Part shown: in pieces, positions 1 to 9,000 of the stretch
How positions within the stretch are numbered: the stretch's first letter is position 1
Layout: each line of letters opens with the position of its first letter
Assembly (NCBI RefSeq): GCF_001895045.1
Contig: NZ_BDAM01000001.1
Location: forward strand, 744,001 to 808,000
DNA length: 64,000 nucleotides
Direction of reading: 5' to 3'
From: Rhodococcus coprophilus NBRC 100603
GTDB taxonomy: Bacteria > Actinomycetota > Actinomycetes > Mycobacteriales > Mycobacteriaceae
Made by a program: the position numbers and the translations under genes
The notes under the pieces: generated by a model
What the model was told of the DNA's origin: nothing
The model's input: only the letters and a program-made list of their open reading frames with translations
The model's database searches: none

Positions 1-300
1 CTACTCGCGGAACCGCGGATCCTCATGGTCGACGAGATGAGCCTCGGGCTGGCCCCGCTCGTCGTGGAACAGATGCTGCCCGCCATCCGGGATCTCGCTC
101 GCGACGAGAACATCGCCGTCGTGCTGGTCGAGCAGCACGTCGAACTCGCTCTCGCCGTGTCGGACCGCGCGCTCGTGCTCGGGCACGGCCGCGTCGTCCT
201 CGAGGGCAGCGCGGCGGAACTGCTGGCCGACCGGGATCGTCTCGAGGCAGCGTACTTCGGCGCCGCGGACAGCGAGGCGAAGCAGGACCGAGCAGTCTGA
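1..300 (+). CDS. Branched-chain amino acid/urea-type ABC transporter ATPase, C-terminal part (LivF-like)
   Basis: The 5' end lies outside the window; the frame is open from base 1 and stops at 298-300. The visible 99 residues contain a Walker B segment (LMVDEMSLGLAP), where the D-E pair and the SLGLAP tail are typical of LivF ATPases. An H-loop region (LVEQHVELAL) and the usual short C-terminal extension follow. LivF works with LivG and two permeases to import branched-chain amino acids or related solutes such as urea or amides. The substrate cannot be told from this fragment, and the partner genes must lie upstream of the window. It converges on the next gene with only 6 bp between stops. 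Confidence 0.8.
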   Translation, partial: LLAEPRILMVDEMSLGLAPLVVEQMLPAIRDLARDENIAVVLVEQHVELALAVSDRALVLGHGRVVLEGSAAELLADRDRLEAAYFGAADSEAKQDRAV

Positions 301-306
301 TCCGGC

Positions 307-630
307 TCAGTCCGGTGTCGGCCGGGTCGCCACGTCACCGAAGTAGCGGGCGAGGAACAGCGCCGTGGACGTCGCGCCGACAGCCAGCGCGCCGTACTCG
401 CGTGCCGTCCCGGTGAATCCGCGCAGCAGCGCCCCACCGATCGCGACATTGACGGCACCCCAGACGATGTTCTCGGTCGGAGACGAGAGTCCTACGCCCG
501 GCGGATCCGCGAACGGTGTGGGGAATCGTTCGCCGGTGACACCGCGAACCGAATGCGGAACGGCGTTGATCAGAAACGCTCCGGCCGCCACGCACGCGAG
601 CGTGCCGGCCACACCACGGACATCTACCAT
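307..630 (-). CDS. Small integral membrane protein, unknown function
   Basis: 107 residues. The start is the ATG at 630, preceded by a G-rich ribosome-binding stretch (GGGGGGTTCCGG). An upstream extension is open to 789 but would overlap rlmN and has no better start. About three hydrophobic segments are visible: residues ~5-22 (GTLACVAAGAFLINAV), ~55-70 (NIVWGAVNVAIGGALL) and ~78-95. The tail is short and polar. I do not recognise a named family. The protein is predicted to sit in the cytoplasmic membrane and converges with the LivF-like gene. Confidence 0.6.
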   Translation of the reverse strand: MVDVRGVAGTLACVAAGAFLINAVPHSVRGVTGERFPTPFADPPGVGLSSPTENIVWGAVNVAIGGALLRGFTGTAREYGALAVGATSTALFLARYFGDVATRPTPD

Positions 631-730
631 CCGGAACCCCCCGGTGACCTGTGCATGCGGCCGATCGTACGGAAGCGGCGGATTCGCACCCGCGACACGA
701 TCCCGGTACCGGCCGGCCGCAGCCCCGTTC

Positions 731-1840
731 TCAGCCTTCGGCGGCGAGCTGGCCACACGCCGCGGCAATTTCCTGGCCGCGGGTGTCACGCACCGTGCAG
801 GAGACGCCCTGGGCCTGTACGCGCCGCACGAACTCGCGTTCGACGTGCTTGGGGCTCGCGTCCCACTCGCTACCCGGCGTCGGGTTGAGCGGAATCAGGT
901 TGACGTGCACCAGCGCGCCGAGCGCCTTGTGCAGCTTCTTGCCCAGCAGGTCCGCACGCCACGGCTGGTCGTTCACATCGCGGATCAACGCGTACTCGAT
1001 GGAGACCCGGCGCCCGGTCTTGTCGGCGTAGTAACGCGCGGCGTCGAGCACCTCCTTCACCGACCAGCGGTTGTTCACGGGTACGAGGGTGTCGCGCAGT
1101 TCGTCGTCCGGGGTGTGCAGCGACACGGCGAGCGTCACGCTCAGCCCCTCGTCGGCGAGCTTGCGGATCGCGGGCGCCAACCCGACCGTCGAGACAGTGA
1201 CCGAGCGCTGGGACAAACCGAGACCGTCGGGTGCCGGCGAGGTGATACGACGGACCGCAGCGACGACCCGCTTGTAGTTCGCGAGCGGTTCGCCCATACC
1301 CATGAACACGACGTTGGACAGTCGCCCCGGCCCGCCGGCCACGTCACCGTCGCGAAGCGCGGCCGCGGCCGCACGCACCTGGTCGACGATCTCCGCGGTC
1401 GTCAGGTTACGGTCGAGACCGCCCTGGCCGGTCGCGCAGAAGGGGCACGCCATCCCGCATCCGGCCTGGCTCGAGATGCAGAGTGTCGCGCGGTCGGGGT
1501 AGCGCATCAGCACACTTTCGAGGAGTGTGCCGTCGTGGGCGCGCCACAGCGTCTTGCGGGTCTCGCCCTTGTCGCAGGCGATGTGCTTGACCGCAGTGAG
1601 CAGAGGCGGGAACAGGGCCGTGCCCACCGTGTCCCGCACCGTGGCGGGCAGGTCGGTCATCTTGGCCGGGTCCGCTTCGAGTCGCCCGTAGTACTGGCGA
1701 GCGAGTTGGTCGGCGCGAAACGCCGGCAGACCCAGCTCACGCACCGCCTCACGTCGCTGCTCGGAATCGAGGTCGGCGAGGTGTCGCGGCGGCATGCCGC
1801 GCTTGGGTGCGTCGAATACCAGGGGCAGAGATGAAGCCAT
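731..1840 (-). CDS. rlmN: 23S rRNA (adenine2503-C2)/tRNA (adenine37-C2) methyltransferase, radical SAM
   Basis: 369 residues from the ATG at 1840 (GGGAGAA upstream); an in-frame ATG at 1858 is an alternative. RlmN methylates C2 of A2503 in 23S rRNA, and in many bacteria A37 of some tRNAs, using radical SAM chemistry. The radical SAM cluster motif CGMACPFC gives C128, C132 and C135. The two catalytic cysteines of the family are matched by C121 (seven residues before the cluster) and C362 in the C-terminal AACGQL motif. The [12 protein letters not shown]-binding loop is present. It lies downstream of cdsA-frr-pyrH on the same strand, as in mycobacteria. Confidence 0.96.
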   Translation of the reverse strand: MASSLPLVFDAPKRGMPPRHLADLDSEQRREAVRELGLPAFRADQLARQYYGRLEADPAKMTDLPATVRDTVGTALFPPLLTAVKHIACDKGETRKTLWRAHDGTLLESVLMRYPDRATLCISSQAGCGMACPFCATGQGGLDRNLTTAEIVDQVRAAAAALRDGDVAGGPGRLSNVVFMGMGEPLANYKRVVAAVRRITSPAPDGLGLSQRSVTVSTVGLAPAIRKLADEGLSVTLAVSLHTPDDELRDTLVPVNNRWSVKEVLDAARYYADKTGRRVSIEYALIRDVNDQPWRADLLGKKLHKALGALVHVNLIPLNPTPGSEWDASPKHVEREFVRRVQAQGVSCTVRDTRGQEIAAACGQLAAEG

Positions 1841-2043
1841 AATGATCCATTCTCCCATGAAACCGGAGCGGGCCGGACTCGCCGTTGCTGTGATGCTCGC
1901 CTACCGGCGGGGGGACGGCCGTATGTCGACGCGGCGTCGAGTCCAGCGACGAGGACGCCGGATGGGCACGCCGGGGTGATCACCGAACTCGCGAGGGCGT
2001 TCCACGTCGGCGTGTCGCACTGACGAGCACGACGCGGTCCGGC

Positions 2044-2775
2044 TCAGCGTATTTCGACGCCTACCGGTTTGCGGCGGACGTGGAGGCGATAGCGCACGGT
2101 CAGTGTCGTGCCGGGTGTTTCCCTGATCGCCCGGGATGCCACCTCCGGGCCGAATTCGATACCCAGCACGCGTTCGAGGGCCGCACGGTCCGGAAACGCC
2201 CATTCCGTGTCGACGCGTCGCAGGTCGAATCCCTGGGCGCGGAAGAACGCTTCGACGGCCGGAGGGTCGTAGTGCGGGAGGTCGGCGCGCATCCACTCTC
2301 CGTACGGATGGGCGGTCGCGTCGAGATCGACGACGGCGAGCGCTCCCCCGGGCCGCAGCACCCGCATGGCCTCGAGGATTCCGGCCCCGCATCCGGGGCC
2401 GAAGAAGTAGGCGGTGCGGGCGTGAACGAGGTCGGTGGAGCCGTCCGGCAACGGCAGAGACGCGGCGGATCCTCGCAGAACCCGGACGGTCGACAGATCC
2501 TCGACCCGGCGCCGTGCCGCCGCCACGAGCGGCGGGTGGGGTTCCACACCGGTCACCGTGCGCGCCGCACGGGCGAACATCGGCAGATGGTAGCCGCTGC
2601 CGCATCCCACGTCGACGACATCACGGCCGGTCCAGTCGACCGACTCCCGCAGCGCCGCATAAACGGCGCCGCGGGTGTCCTGGGCCCGGTTCTCCTCTTC
2701 GTAGACCGCGGGCCAGTGCCAGATGTTGGGGCTCGCTATCACGCCCCGGTCGCGGCCGCTGTTGCCGACAGCCAC
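2044..2775 (-). CDS. Class I SAM-dependent methyltransferase
   Basis: 243 residues. A Rossmann-type SAM-binding motif I (VVDVGCGSG, residues ~53-61) is followed by an acidic motif II (GVEPHPP, ~76) and a post-II stretch (ILEAMRVLRPGGALAVVDLD). It therefore belongs to the UbiE/Methyltransf_11 type. The substrate is not evident. The start is a GTG at 2775 whose G overlaps the TAG stop of cdsA (TAGTG), so it is probably translated by coupling with cdsA. About 200 bp without a recognisable feature separate it from rlmN. Confidence 0.85.
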   Translation of the reverse strand: MAVGNSGRDRGVIASPNIWHWPAVYEEENRAQDTRGAVYAALRESVDWTGRDVVDVGCGSGYHLPMFARAARTVTGVEPHPPLVAAARRRVEDLSTVRVLRGSAASLPLPDGSTDLVHARTAYFFGPGCGAGILEAMRVLRPGGALAVVDLDATAHPYGEWMRADLPHYDPPAVEAFFRAQGFDLRRVDTEWAFPDRAALERVLGIEFGPEVASRAIRETPGTTLTVRYRLHVRRKPVGVEIR

Positions 2776-3707
2776 TAGATGAAAGCGGTGAGGATCAGCC
2801 AGGTGACGAATGCGGACGGCAGGATCGAATCCAGCCGATCCATGATGCCGCCGTGGCCCGGCAGGAGTGTGCCCATGTCCTTGATGCCGAGTTCCCGCTT
2901 GACCTGGGATTCGATCAGGTCACCGGCCGTGGCCGTGAAGACCAGGACCACGCCGAGGACGGCACCGACCCACCACGGGCCGTCGAGCAGGAAGGTGACG
3001 GTGAGGATTCCTACGGCCACACAGGCGACCAGCGAACCTCCGAATCCTTCCCAGGACTTCTTCGGGCTGATCGCCGGGGCCATCGTGTGCTTACCGAACA
3101 GCACGCCCGCTGCGTAACCACCGATATCGGACGCCACGCACACCAGCATCAGGCAGAAGACGCGGGCGGCACCCTGATCTTCGAGGACCATCAATGTCGC
3201 GAACGAGGCGAGCAGCGGCAACCACGCCGCGGTGAACACCGCTACCGCGGTGTCCCGGAGATAGTTGTGTGGCTGCGCCGCCAAGCCGCGGTCGAACAGT
3301 CGCCACAACATGGTGACCACCACGGTGCCCGCGAAGGCACCGAGGACGCCGGTGGTGCCGTACGGCCATCCCAGCCAGATGATCGCCTGCCCACCGAGCA
3401 GGAGAGGCACGCGCGGAACCGACACGTCGGCTTCGCGGAGGCGCTTGGTGACCTCCCACGTTGCTATGGCGATCGCCGCCGCGACCACGGCAAGCCAGGC
3501 AGTCGGGGCGAACAGCAGAATTACGATGACAAGTCCGCCGAGCCCGGACCCCACCGCGATCGCGGCAGGGAGGTCTCGGCCGGCACGGGAGGCCGGCTTC
3601 GCGGGTGCGGTACCGGATGTCGAGTCCGAGACTGCGGGGGTGGTGCCGGAGTCGCCTTCGGCACCGAGTGGAAGCTGCGGGGTTGAAGACCCGTCGGCTC
3701 TGCCCAC
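2775..3707 (-). CDS. cdsA: Phosphatidate cytidylyltransferase (CDP-diacylglycerol synthase)
   Basis: 310 residues, GTG start at 3707. It makes CDP-diacylglycerol from CTP and phosphatidic acid, the precursor of phosphatidylinositol, phosphatidylglycerol and cardiolipin. After a polar N-terminus of about 50 residues come several hydrophobic segments. The family signature lies at residues ~267-294: SQVKR, then KD, then GHGGIMDRLDS, with the conserved K-R, K-D and D-R-x-D residues all present. It follows frr by 2 bp, so frr-cdsA-methyltransferase looks like one transcript. Confidence 0.96.
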   Translation of the reverse strand: MGRADGSSTPQLPLGAEGDSGTTPAVSDSTSGTAPAKPASRAGRDLPAAIAVGSGLGGLVIVILLFAPTAWLAVVAAAIAIATWEVTKRLREADVSVPRVPLLLGGQAIIWLGWPYGTTGVLGAFAGTVVVTMLWRLFDRGLAAQPHNYLRDTAVAVFTAAWLPLLASFATLMVLEDQGAARVFCLMLVCVASDIGGYAAGVLFGKHTMAPAISPKKSWEGFGGSLVACVAVGILTVTFLLDGPWWVGAVLGVVLVFTATAGDLIESQVKRELGIKDMGTLLPGHGGIMDRLDSILPSAFVTWLILTAFI

Positions 3708-3709
3708 CG

Positions 3710-4267
3710 TCAGACCTCCATCAACTCGGCTTCCTTGTGCTTGATCAGTTCGTCGATCTGCGCCACGTACTTGGCCGTGGTCTTGTCGAGTTCCTTCTCC
3801 GCGCGGTTGACTTCGTCCTCGCCGGCTTCGCCGTCCTTCTGGATGCGGCCGAGTTCTTCCATCGCCTTGCGCCGGACGTTGCGCACGGCAACCTTCGCGT
3901 CCTCGCCTTTCGACTTGGACTGCTTGACGAGTTCGCGGCGACGTTCCTCGGTGAGCTGCGGCACCGAGATACGGATGATGTGCCCGTCGTTGCTCGGGTT
4001 CACGCCGAGATCGGAGTTGCGGATCGCGGTTTCGATCGCGCCGAGCTGTGACTGCTCGTACGGCTTGACGATGACCATGCGTGCCTCGGGCACACTGATG
4101 CTGGCAATCTGCGTGACGGGCGTCGGCGAGCCGTAGTAGTCCACCACGATGCGGTTGAACATGCCGGGATTCGCGCGTCCGGTGCGGATGCCCCCGAGCT
4201 CGTCCTTGGCCACCGTGACGGCCTTGTCCATCTTCTCCTCGGCTTCGAAGAGGGCTTCATCGATCAC
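3710..4267 (-). CDS. frr: Ribosome recycling factor
   Basis: 185 residues from the GTG at 4267, chosen because a strong GGAGGAA site sits 5 bp upstream and this matches the usual family length; upstream in-frame codons have no such site. RRF acts with EF-G to split post-termination 70S ribosomes. The sequence has the RRF hallmarks: [13 protein letters not shown], the central [13 protein letters not shown] segment, and a helical C-terminal half. It is followed closely by cdsA and preceded by pyrH, the standard actinobacterial order. Confidence 0.97.
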   Translation of the reverse strand: MIDEALFEAEEKMDKAVTVAKDELGGIRTGRANPGMFNRIVVDYYGSPTPVTQIASISVPEARMVIVKPYEQSQLGAIETAIRNSDLGVNPSNDGHIIRISVPQLTEERRRELVKQSKSKGEDAKVAVRNVRRKAMEELGRIQKDGEAGEDEVNRAEKELDKTTAKYVAQIDELIKHKEAELMEV

Positions 4268-4295
4268 GGCAGTTCCTCCATGTTCCGTTGTCCGT

Positions 4296-5030
4296 TCATG
4301 ACCGTACGAGCGTTCCGATCTTCTCACCGTTGACGGCCCGGGCGATATTGCCCTTGGTCAGCAGGTTGAAGACCATGATCGGCATGGAGTTGTCCATGCA
4401 CAGGCTGAAAGCGGTCGCGTCCGCGACCTTGAGGTCCTTCTCGATGACCTCGCGGTGGGTGATCTCCTCGAACATCACCGCATCGGGAACCACCCGCGGG
4501 TCGGCGGAATAGACGCCGTCGACGGCTTTCGCCATCAGCACGACGTCCGCCCCGATCTCGAGCGCGCGCTGCGCGGCGGTGGTGTCGGTGGAGAAGTACG
4601 GCATGCCCATGCCCGCACCGAAGATGACGACGCGGCCCTTCTCGAGGTGCCGGCGGGCGCGAAGCGGGAGATACGGCTCGGCGACCTGCCCCATCGTGAT
4701 GGCGGTCTGCACGCGGGTGTCGATACCCTGCTTCTCCAGGAAATCCTGCAGCGCAAGGGAATTCATGACCGTGCCGAGCATGCCCATGTAGTCGGAGCGA
4801 GCGCGTTCGAGGCCGCGCTGTTGCAGTTCCGCGCCGCGGAAGAAGTTTCCGCCGCCGATCACCACGGCAACTTCCACACCGCTGCGCACGACCTCGGCGA
4901 TCTGCTCTGCCACCGTGGTCACGACGTCGGGATCCAGCCCCACCTTGCCGGTGCCGCCGCCGAACATCTCGCCGCCGAGCTTGAGGAGCACCCGGCGGAA
5001 ACCGGGCCGTTCGTGGGCGTGTTCGGACAT
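4296..5030 (-). CDS. pyrH: UMP kinase
   Basis: 244 residues from the ATG at 5030, with AGGAGAG about 4-10 bp upstream; a longer frame starting at 5051 has no good site. It phosphorylates UMP to UDP in pyrimidine nucleotide synthesis. Amino acid kinase fold motifs are visible: [10 protein letters not shown] near the N-terminus, [10 protein letters not shown], the [18 protein letters not shown]-binding segment and the [11 protein letters not shown] nucleotide loop. It stands 28 bp ahead of frr on the same strand. Confidence 0.97.
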   Translation of the reverse strand: MSEHAHERPGFRRVLLKLGGEMFGGGTGKVGLDPDVVTTVAEQIAEVVRSGVEVAVVIGGGNFFRGAELQQRGLERARSDYMGMLGTVMNSLALQDFLEKQGIDTRVQTAITMGQVAEPYLPLRARRHLEKGRVVIFGAGMGMPYFSTDTTAAQRALEIGADVVLMAKAVDGVYSADPRVVPDAVMFEEITHREVIEKDLKVADATAFSLCMDNSMPIMVFNLLTKGNIARAVNGEKIGTLVRS

Positions 5031-5194
5031 GACTCTCCTCTGGTTGCGCATGAATCGGCCCTTTCATCCTGCCTCATCGACCCGGTGGAACCGAGACCGG
5101 GCGCGAGACGACACGCTGTGTCATGACCGTTCGCACGGCGGCGGACCGCCCGTGCGGCGGCCGTGCGCGTGCCGGTGGGCGTGCCCTGACACAC

Positions 5195-5229
5195 CTCGAC
5201 CCCGCCGGCAGAGAGCCGGCGGGGTCGAG
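5195..5229 (-). terminator. Hairpin terminator after tsf
   Basis: A perfect 15-bp inverted repeat (CTCGACCCCGCCGGC and its complement) with a 5-base loop begins 12 bp beyond the tsf stop. No U-tract follows, which is common for actinobacterial hairpin terminators. It separates rpsB-tsf from pyrH. Confidence 0.8.
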
Positions 5230-5240
5230 AAGCAGACATT

Positions 5241-6065
5241 CTAGCTGGCGCCGACCTCGAACCGCACGAAGCGGACGACCGTGGCACCGGCCTCGTCGAG
5301 GATCGCCTTGACGGTCTTCTTCGAGTCCGTGACGGAGGCCTGCTCGGTGAGCACGACATCCTTGAAGTAGCCGTTGACGCGGCCTTCGACGATCTTCGGG
5401 AGCGCAGCCTCGGGCTTGCCCTCGGCCTTTGCGGTCTCCTCGGCGATACGACGCTCGTTGGCGACGATGTCCTCGGGGACCTCGTCACGGGTGACGTACT
5501 TGGCCTTAAGCGCAGCGATCTGCATCGCGGCGGCACGCGCGGCCTCGGCGGCAGCGTCGCCTTCACCGGTGTACTCGACGAGCACGCCGACCGACGGCGG
5601 CAGGTCCGACGCACGCTTGTGCAGGTAGACGGACGTCTGGCCGTCGAACGACGCGACGCGGCGAAGCTCGAGCTTCTCGCCGATCTTCGCGGACATCTCC
5701 TGGACCAGCGCGTCGACCGTCTTGCCGTCGATCTCGACGGCCTTGAGGGCGTCGACATCGGCGGGACGCGCCTGCGCGGCCGCAGTGACGATCGTGTCGG
5801 CGAGAGCCTTGAACTCGTCGTTCTTGGCGACGAAGTCGGTCTCGGAGTTCAGCTCTACGAGGACGCCGTCCTTGGACACGACCAGGCCTTCGGCGGTGGA
5901 GCGCTCGGCGCGCTTGCCCACGTCCTTGGCACCCTTGATGCGCAGCTGCTCGACGGCCTTGTCGAAGTCGCCGTCGTTGTCGGCGAGAGCGTTCTTGCAG
6001 TCCAGCATTCCGGAGCCGGTGAGCTCACGGAGACGCTTGACGTCGGCGGCGGTGTAGTTCGCCAT
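5241..6065 (-). CDS. tsf: Translation elongation factor Ts
   Basis: 274 residues, ATG at 6065 with AGGAGG about 10 bp upstream. EF-Ts exchanges GDP for GTP on EF-Tu. The N-terminal UBA-like domain ([20 protein letters not shown]) is followed by the EF-Tu-contacting TDFVA core motif (residues 76-80) and the dimerisation region. Length is normal for the family. It is cotranscribed with or follows rpsB, with a hairpin in the gap between them and another after the gene. Confidence 0.98.
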   Translation of the reverse strand: MANYTAADVKRLRELTGSGMLDCKNALADNDGDFDKAVEQLRIKGAKDVGKRAERSTAEGLVVSKDGVLVELNSETDFVAKNDEFKALADTIVTAAAQARPADVDALKAVEIDGKTVDALVQEMSAKIGEKLELRRVASFDGQTSVYLHKRASDLPPSVGVLVEYTGEGDAAAEAARAAAMQIAALKAKYVTRDEVPEDIVANERRIAEETAKAEGKPEAALPKIVEGRVNGYFKDVVLTEQASVTDSKKTVKAILDEAGATVVRFVRFEVGAS

Positions 6066-6144
6066 GGAAGCGAGCCTCCTGTGTCTGTGATGGAAAGTCT
6101 CGGAGTGCGGGCGGCGCAGCGAATGTCCGGGCCGCTCGCGAACA

Positions 6145-6189
6145 GACGGCCCCGACCATGGATCTTGCGATCTACCGGTCGGGGCCGTC
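6145..6189 (-). terminator. Hairpin in the rpsB-tsf gap (terminator or attenuator)
   Basis: A perfect 13-bp stem (GACGGCCCCGACC with its complement) encloses a 19-base loop, starting 9 bp after the rpsB stop. On the transcribed minus strand the loop contains GATCGCAAGATC, which can itself fold as GATC-GCAA-GATC with a GNRA tetraloop. Because tsf follows on the same strand, this could be a partial terminator that sets the rpsB:tsf ratio. Confidence 0.7.
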
Positions 6190-6197
6190 CATCGGGA

Positions 6198-7067
6198 TCA
6201 GGCCTCGGGCGTTGCGTCCGCGGCAGGTGCCTCGGCAGCGGGAGCTTCCGCCGCGGGAGCCTCTGCAGCAGGGGCCTCGGCCTCGGCGGCCGGGGTGGCC
6301 TGCGAGAGCAGTTCCTGCTCCCACTCGGCGAGCGGCTCGGCGCCGGCCTCGGGCTTGGCGTCGGCGTCCGTGCTCTTGCCGGCGCGGGCCTGGAGGCCCT
6401 CGGCGACGGCGGAAGCGACAACCTTGGTCAGAAGCGCAGCCGAACGAATCGCGTCGTCGTTACCCGGGATCGGGTAGTCGACGAGGTCCGGATCGCAGTT
6501 CGTGTCCAGGATCGCGATGACCGGGATGTTGAGCTTGCGAGCCTCACCGACGGCGATGTGCTCCTTGTTGGTGTCGACGATCCACACGGCCGACGGAACC
6601 TTGGCCATATCGCGGATACCACCGAGGGTGCGATCCAGCTTGTTCATCTCACGCGTGAGCATGAGGATTTCCTTCTTGGTGCGACCCTCGAAGCCACCGG
6701 TCTGCTCCATGGCCTCCAGCTCCTTCAGGCGCTGCAGGCGCTTGTGGACGGTGGAGAAGTTGGTGAGCATGCCGCCGAGCCAGCGCTGGTTCACGTACGG
6801 CATTCCGACGCGAGTGGCCTCTTCGGCGATGGATTCCTGCGCCTGCTTCTTGGTGCCGACGAACAGGATCGTGCCACCGTGGGCGACGGTCTCCTTGACG
6901 AATTCGTACGCCTTGTCGATGTACGTCAGCGTCTGCTGCAAGTCGATGATGTAGATGCCGTTGCGGTCGGTGAAGATGAACCGCTTCATCTTCGGGTTCC
7001 AGCGTCGAGTCTGGTGACCGAAGTGGGCGCCGCTGTCGAGCAGCTGCCTCATGGTTACGACAGCCAT
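6198..7067 (-). CDS. rpsB: 30S ribosomal protein S2
   Basis: 289 residues from the ATG at 7067 with AAAGAGAG upstream. The typical S2 start ([19 protein letters not shown]) and [11 protein letters not shown] follow, then the long central coiled-coil segment and the [11 protein letters not shown]-like region (here [13 protein letters not shown]). The C-terminus is extended by about 55 residues of low complexity with repeated EAPAA units, longer than the E. coli protein but common in actinobacteria. The frame is open much further upstream (to 7955), but that part is on the opposite strand from the peptidase gene and is not credible coding. Confidence 0.98.
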   Translation of the reverse strand: MAVVTMRQLLDSGAHFGHQTRRWNPKMKRFIFTDRNGIYIIDLQQTLTYIDKAYEFVKETVAHGGTILFVGTKKQAQESIAEEATRVGMPYVNQRWLGGMLTNFSTVHKRLQRLKELEAMEQTGGFEGRTKKEILMLTREMNKLDRTLGGIRDMAKVPSAVWIVDTNKEHIAVGEARKLNIPVIAILDTNCDPDLVDYPIPGNDDAIRSAALLTKVVASAVAEGLQARAGKSTDADAKPEAGAEPLAEWEQELLSQATPAAEAEAPAAEAPAAEAPAAEAPAADATPEA

Positions 7068-7370
7068 GGCTGTTGTCTCTCTTTCGTGTCGGTTGATGCG
7101 GGCGATCTTGCGATCCCCGCCCTGGCGTCCACATGCCCGTCGAACCCTTGCGGGACCGATCGACGGCCATCGGGTGTACACCGTACGAACGGGTGACACC
7201 GTGCGCGGACGCGCGAAGTCGATCTGCGAACACAGACCGCCCGACAAGTGTACGTGCCCAGGTGCCGGATCGCTAAACCGGCACGTCGCCCCTGTGGAGC
7301 ACTCCCGCTTTGTCCACAGACCCCGGACCGGGTCTGTCGCTCGGGCGGCTGCGGACGGCACCCTTCCTGC
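7068..7370. promoter_or_regulatory. Divergent upstream region of rpsB and the M23 peptidase gene
   Basis: About 300 bp without a gene. On the minus strand a possible -10 element TACACT (complement of 7247-7252) would give a leader of about 175 nt for rpsB. Near the gene, 7098-7120 can fold into GCGGG-(bulged base)-GATC/GATC-CCCGC with a four-base GNRA-type loop on the transcribed strand. Its 12-base core is identical to the loop of the rpsB-tsf hairpin. The promoter assignment is tentative. Confidence 0.4.
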
Positions 7371-7904
7371 ATGAGTATCGCGGCCGTCCGCCGGATCGTG
7401 TCCCGCAGCGCCTGCCTCGCGGTGCTGGTGTTCACCGTGGGGACCGTCCCGGCCCTGGGCGGCCCCCTCCGGACCGACGGGCCGCCCGCCGGTCCGCTGT
7501 TCGGATGGCCGCTCGAACCCCGGCCCGCCGTCACTCGCGCCTTCGACCCGCCCGACCGGAATTGGCTGCCCGGTCACCGCGGCGTCGACCTGGCCGCGTC
7601 GCCCGGACAGCACGTCCGGTCTGCGGGTGACGGTGTGGTGGTGTTCGCAGGCACCGTCGCGGGGAAGCCTGTCGTGTCCGTCGACCATCCCGGTGGGCTG
7701 CGCACGACGTACGAACCCGTCGTCGCCGCGGTCGTGTCCGGGCGGCGCATCGGGCGCGGCGATCCGATCGGCACGGTCGAGAGCGGTCACGAGGGGTGCC
7801 CGGTCGCGGCGTGCCTGCATTGGGGACTGCGCCGGGACCGGGACGAGTATCTCGATCCCCTCCCCCTCGTGGAGCGGCCGGTGATCCGTCTCCATCCCGT
7901 GTGA
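7371..7904 (+). CDS. Secreted M23-family (LytM/peptidoglycan endopeptidase-like) metallopeptidase
   Basis: 177 residues from the ATG at 7371. An N-terminal signal peptide (RR at 7-8, hydrophobic core [16 protein letters not shown] to about residue 30) directs export. The M23 domain shows zinc ligands H69 and D73 in GHRGVDLAA and H150 in CLHWGLR. Position 148, where HxH peptidases carry the catalytic histidine, is cysteine here. That suggests altered or absent activity, as in other actinobacterial members near rpsB. The same gene sits divergent to rpsB in M. tuberculosis (Rv2891). It is expected to act on or bind peptidoglycan in the cell wall. Confidence 0.85.
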   Translation: MSIAAVRRIVSRSACLAVLVFTVGTVPALGGPLRTDGPPAGPLFGWPLEPRPAVTRAFDPPDRNWLPGHRGVDLAASPGQHVRSAGDGVVVFAGTVAGKPVVSVDHPGGLRTTYEPVVAAVVSGRRIGRGDPIGTVESGHEGCPVAACLHWGLRRDRDEYLDPLPLVERPVIRLHPV

Positions 7905-7966
7905 CCGGCGTCGAGGACGAGTAGCCGGGGACCACGCTGCCGATTCGCCGATCACCGCCAGGGTGG

Positions 7967-8956
7967 ATGCCGCAGACTCGGTCTATGCCTTCCGCGTCGA
8001 CGGAGCCGTCCCCGATGCTGGCGACCCTCGGCGTGCTGCCGGCCGGGGACGGCTGGGCATTCGAGATGAAATGGGACGGTGTCAGGGCGATCGCGCGGGC
8101 CGGAGCCGACGACTGCCGATTCTCGAGCCGCAACGGCAACGACATCACCGTCTCCTATCCTGAACTGCCCGGCCCGGTGTCGCTCGCCCTGGGCGGCCGC
8201 GAGGCGGTACTCGACGGCGAGATCGTCGCGCTCGATGCGAAGGGAAGACCGTCCTTCCACCGGCTCCAGCGCCGGATGCACGTGCAGCGGCCCACGCCCG
8301 CGCTGCGACGCGAGATCCCCGTGGTGCTGTACCTGTTCGATGTTCTCGCCGTCGACGGCCGGTCGACCACTGCGTTGCCGTACGCCGAGCGCCGGGCCGT
8401 GCTCGACGATCTGGTGCGGCCGAGTCCGCAGGTGCAGATCCCGCCGTACTGGACCGATGTCGACGGCGCGCAGATGCTCGACCTCGCCCGCCTGCACGGG
8501 CTCGAAGGCGTGGTGGCCAAACGCCTCGACTCGACGTATCTGCCCGGGGCGCGGGCGCCGAGCTGGATCAAGTCACCGCTGCGGAACAACACCGAGGTCG
8601 TGGTCGTCGGCTGGCTGCCCGGGTCGGGGTCGGCCACCGGAGGTATCGGTTCCCTGATTCTCGGCGCGCACGACGACGAAGGGCAACTGGTGTACATCGG
8701 GAAGGTCGGCACGGGTTTCACCGCCGCGACCCGGCGGACGCTGCGCGCACAACTCGATTCGCTCGAGCGGACGACGAGCCCGCTGGCAGTCCCGGCACCG
8801 GCTCGCGACACCCGCGATGCGCACTGGGTCGAGCCTGTCCTCGTCGGCGACGTGGAGTTCCGCGAATACGCGGGCGGAAGCCTGCGCCATCCGAGCTGGA
8901 AAGGACTACGGACCGACAAGTCACCGGCCGAGGTCGAGCTACCGGGCAAGCACTGA
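7967..8956 (+). CDS. ATP-dependent DNA ligase (LigD ligase-domain type, stand-alone)
   Basis: 329 residues. It joins DNA nicks through an enzyme-AMP intermediate. Motif I is EMKWDGVR with the adenylated lysine K35. Motif III ([11 protein letters not shown]), motif IV ([13 protein letters not shown]) and motif V (SWIKSP) follow, then an OB-fold ending with [13 protein letters not shown], which is typical of the ligase domain of LigD end-joining enzymes. There is no polymerase or nuclease domain attached, and no ku gene is visible nearby. The start may be the ATG at 7967 or the one at 7985; neither has a strong ribosome-binding site. Confidence 0.88.
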   Translation: MPQTRSMPSASTEPSPMLATLGVLPAGDGWAFEMKWDGVRAIARAGADDCRFSSRNGNDITVSYPELPGPVSLALGGREAVLDGEIVALDAKGRPSFHRLQRRMHVQRPTPALRREIPVVLYLFDVLAVDGRSTTALPYAERRAVLDDLVRPSPQVQIPPYWTDVDGAQMLDLARLHGLEGVVAKRLDSTYLPGARAPSWIKSPLRNNTEVVVVGWLPGSGSATGGIGSLILGAHDDEGQLVYIGKVGTGFTAATRRTLRAQLDSLERTTSPLAVPAPARDTRDAHWVEPVLVGDVEFREYAGGSLRHPSWKGLRTDKSPAEVELPGKH

Positions 8957-9000
8957 GGAGCGCGCCGCGACCCTCGGCCGGACCGGCGACACCTGCATCG

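Noticed and set aside
365-1834. 489-residue plus-strand frame opposite rlmN
   Set aside because: Composition is Arg/Ala/Val-rich with no motif; rlmN on the other strand has its complete catalytic set.
2136-3686. 516-residue plus-strand frame opposite the methyltransferase and cdsA
   Set aside because: Antisense shadow; Arg/Gly/Asp-rich and without a start site or family.
5619-7196. 525-residue plus-strand frame opposite tsf and rpsB
   Set aside because: Runs antisense across two ribosomal-protein/translation genes and their intergenic hairpin.
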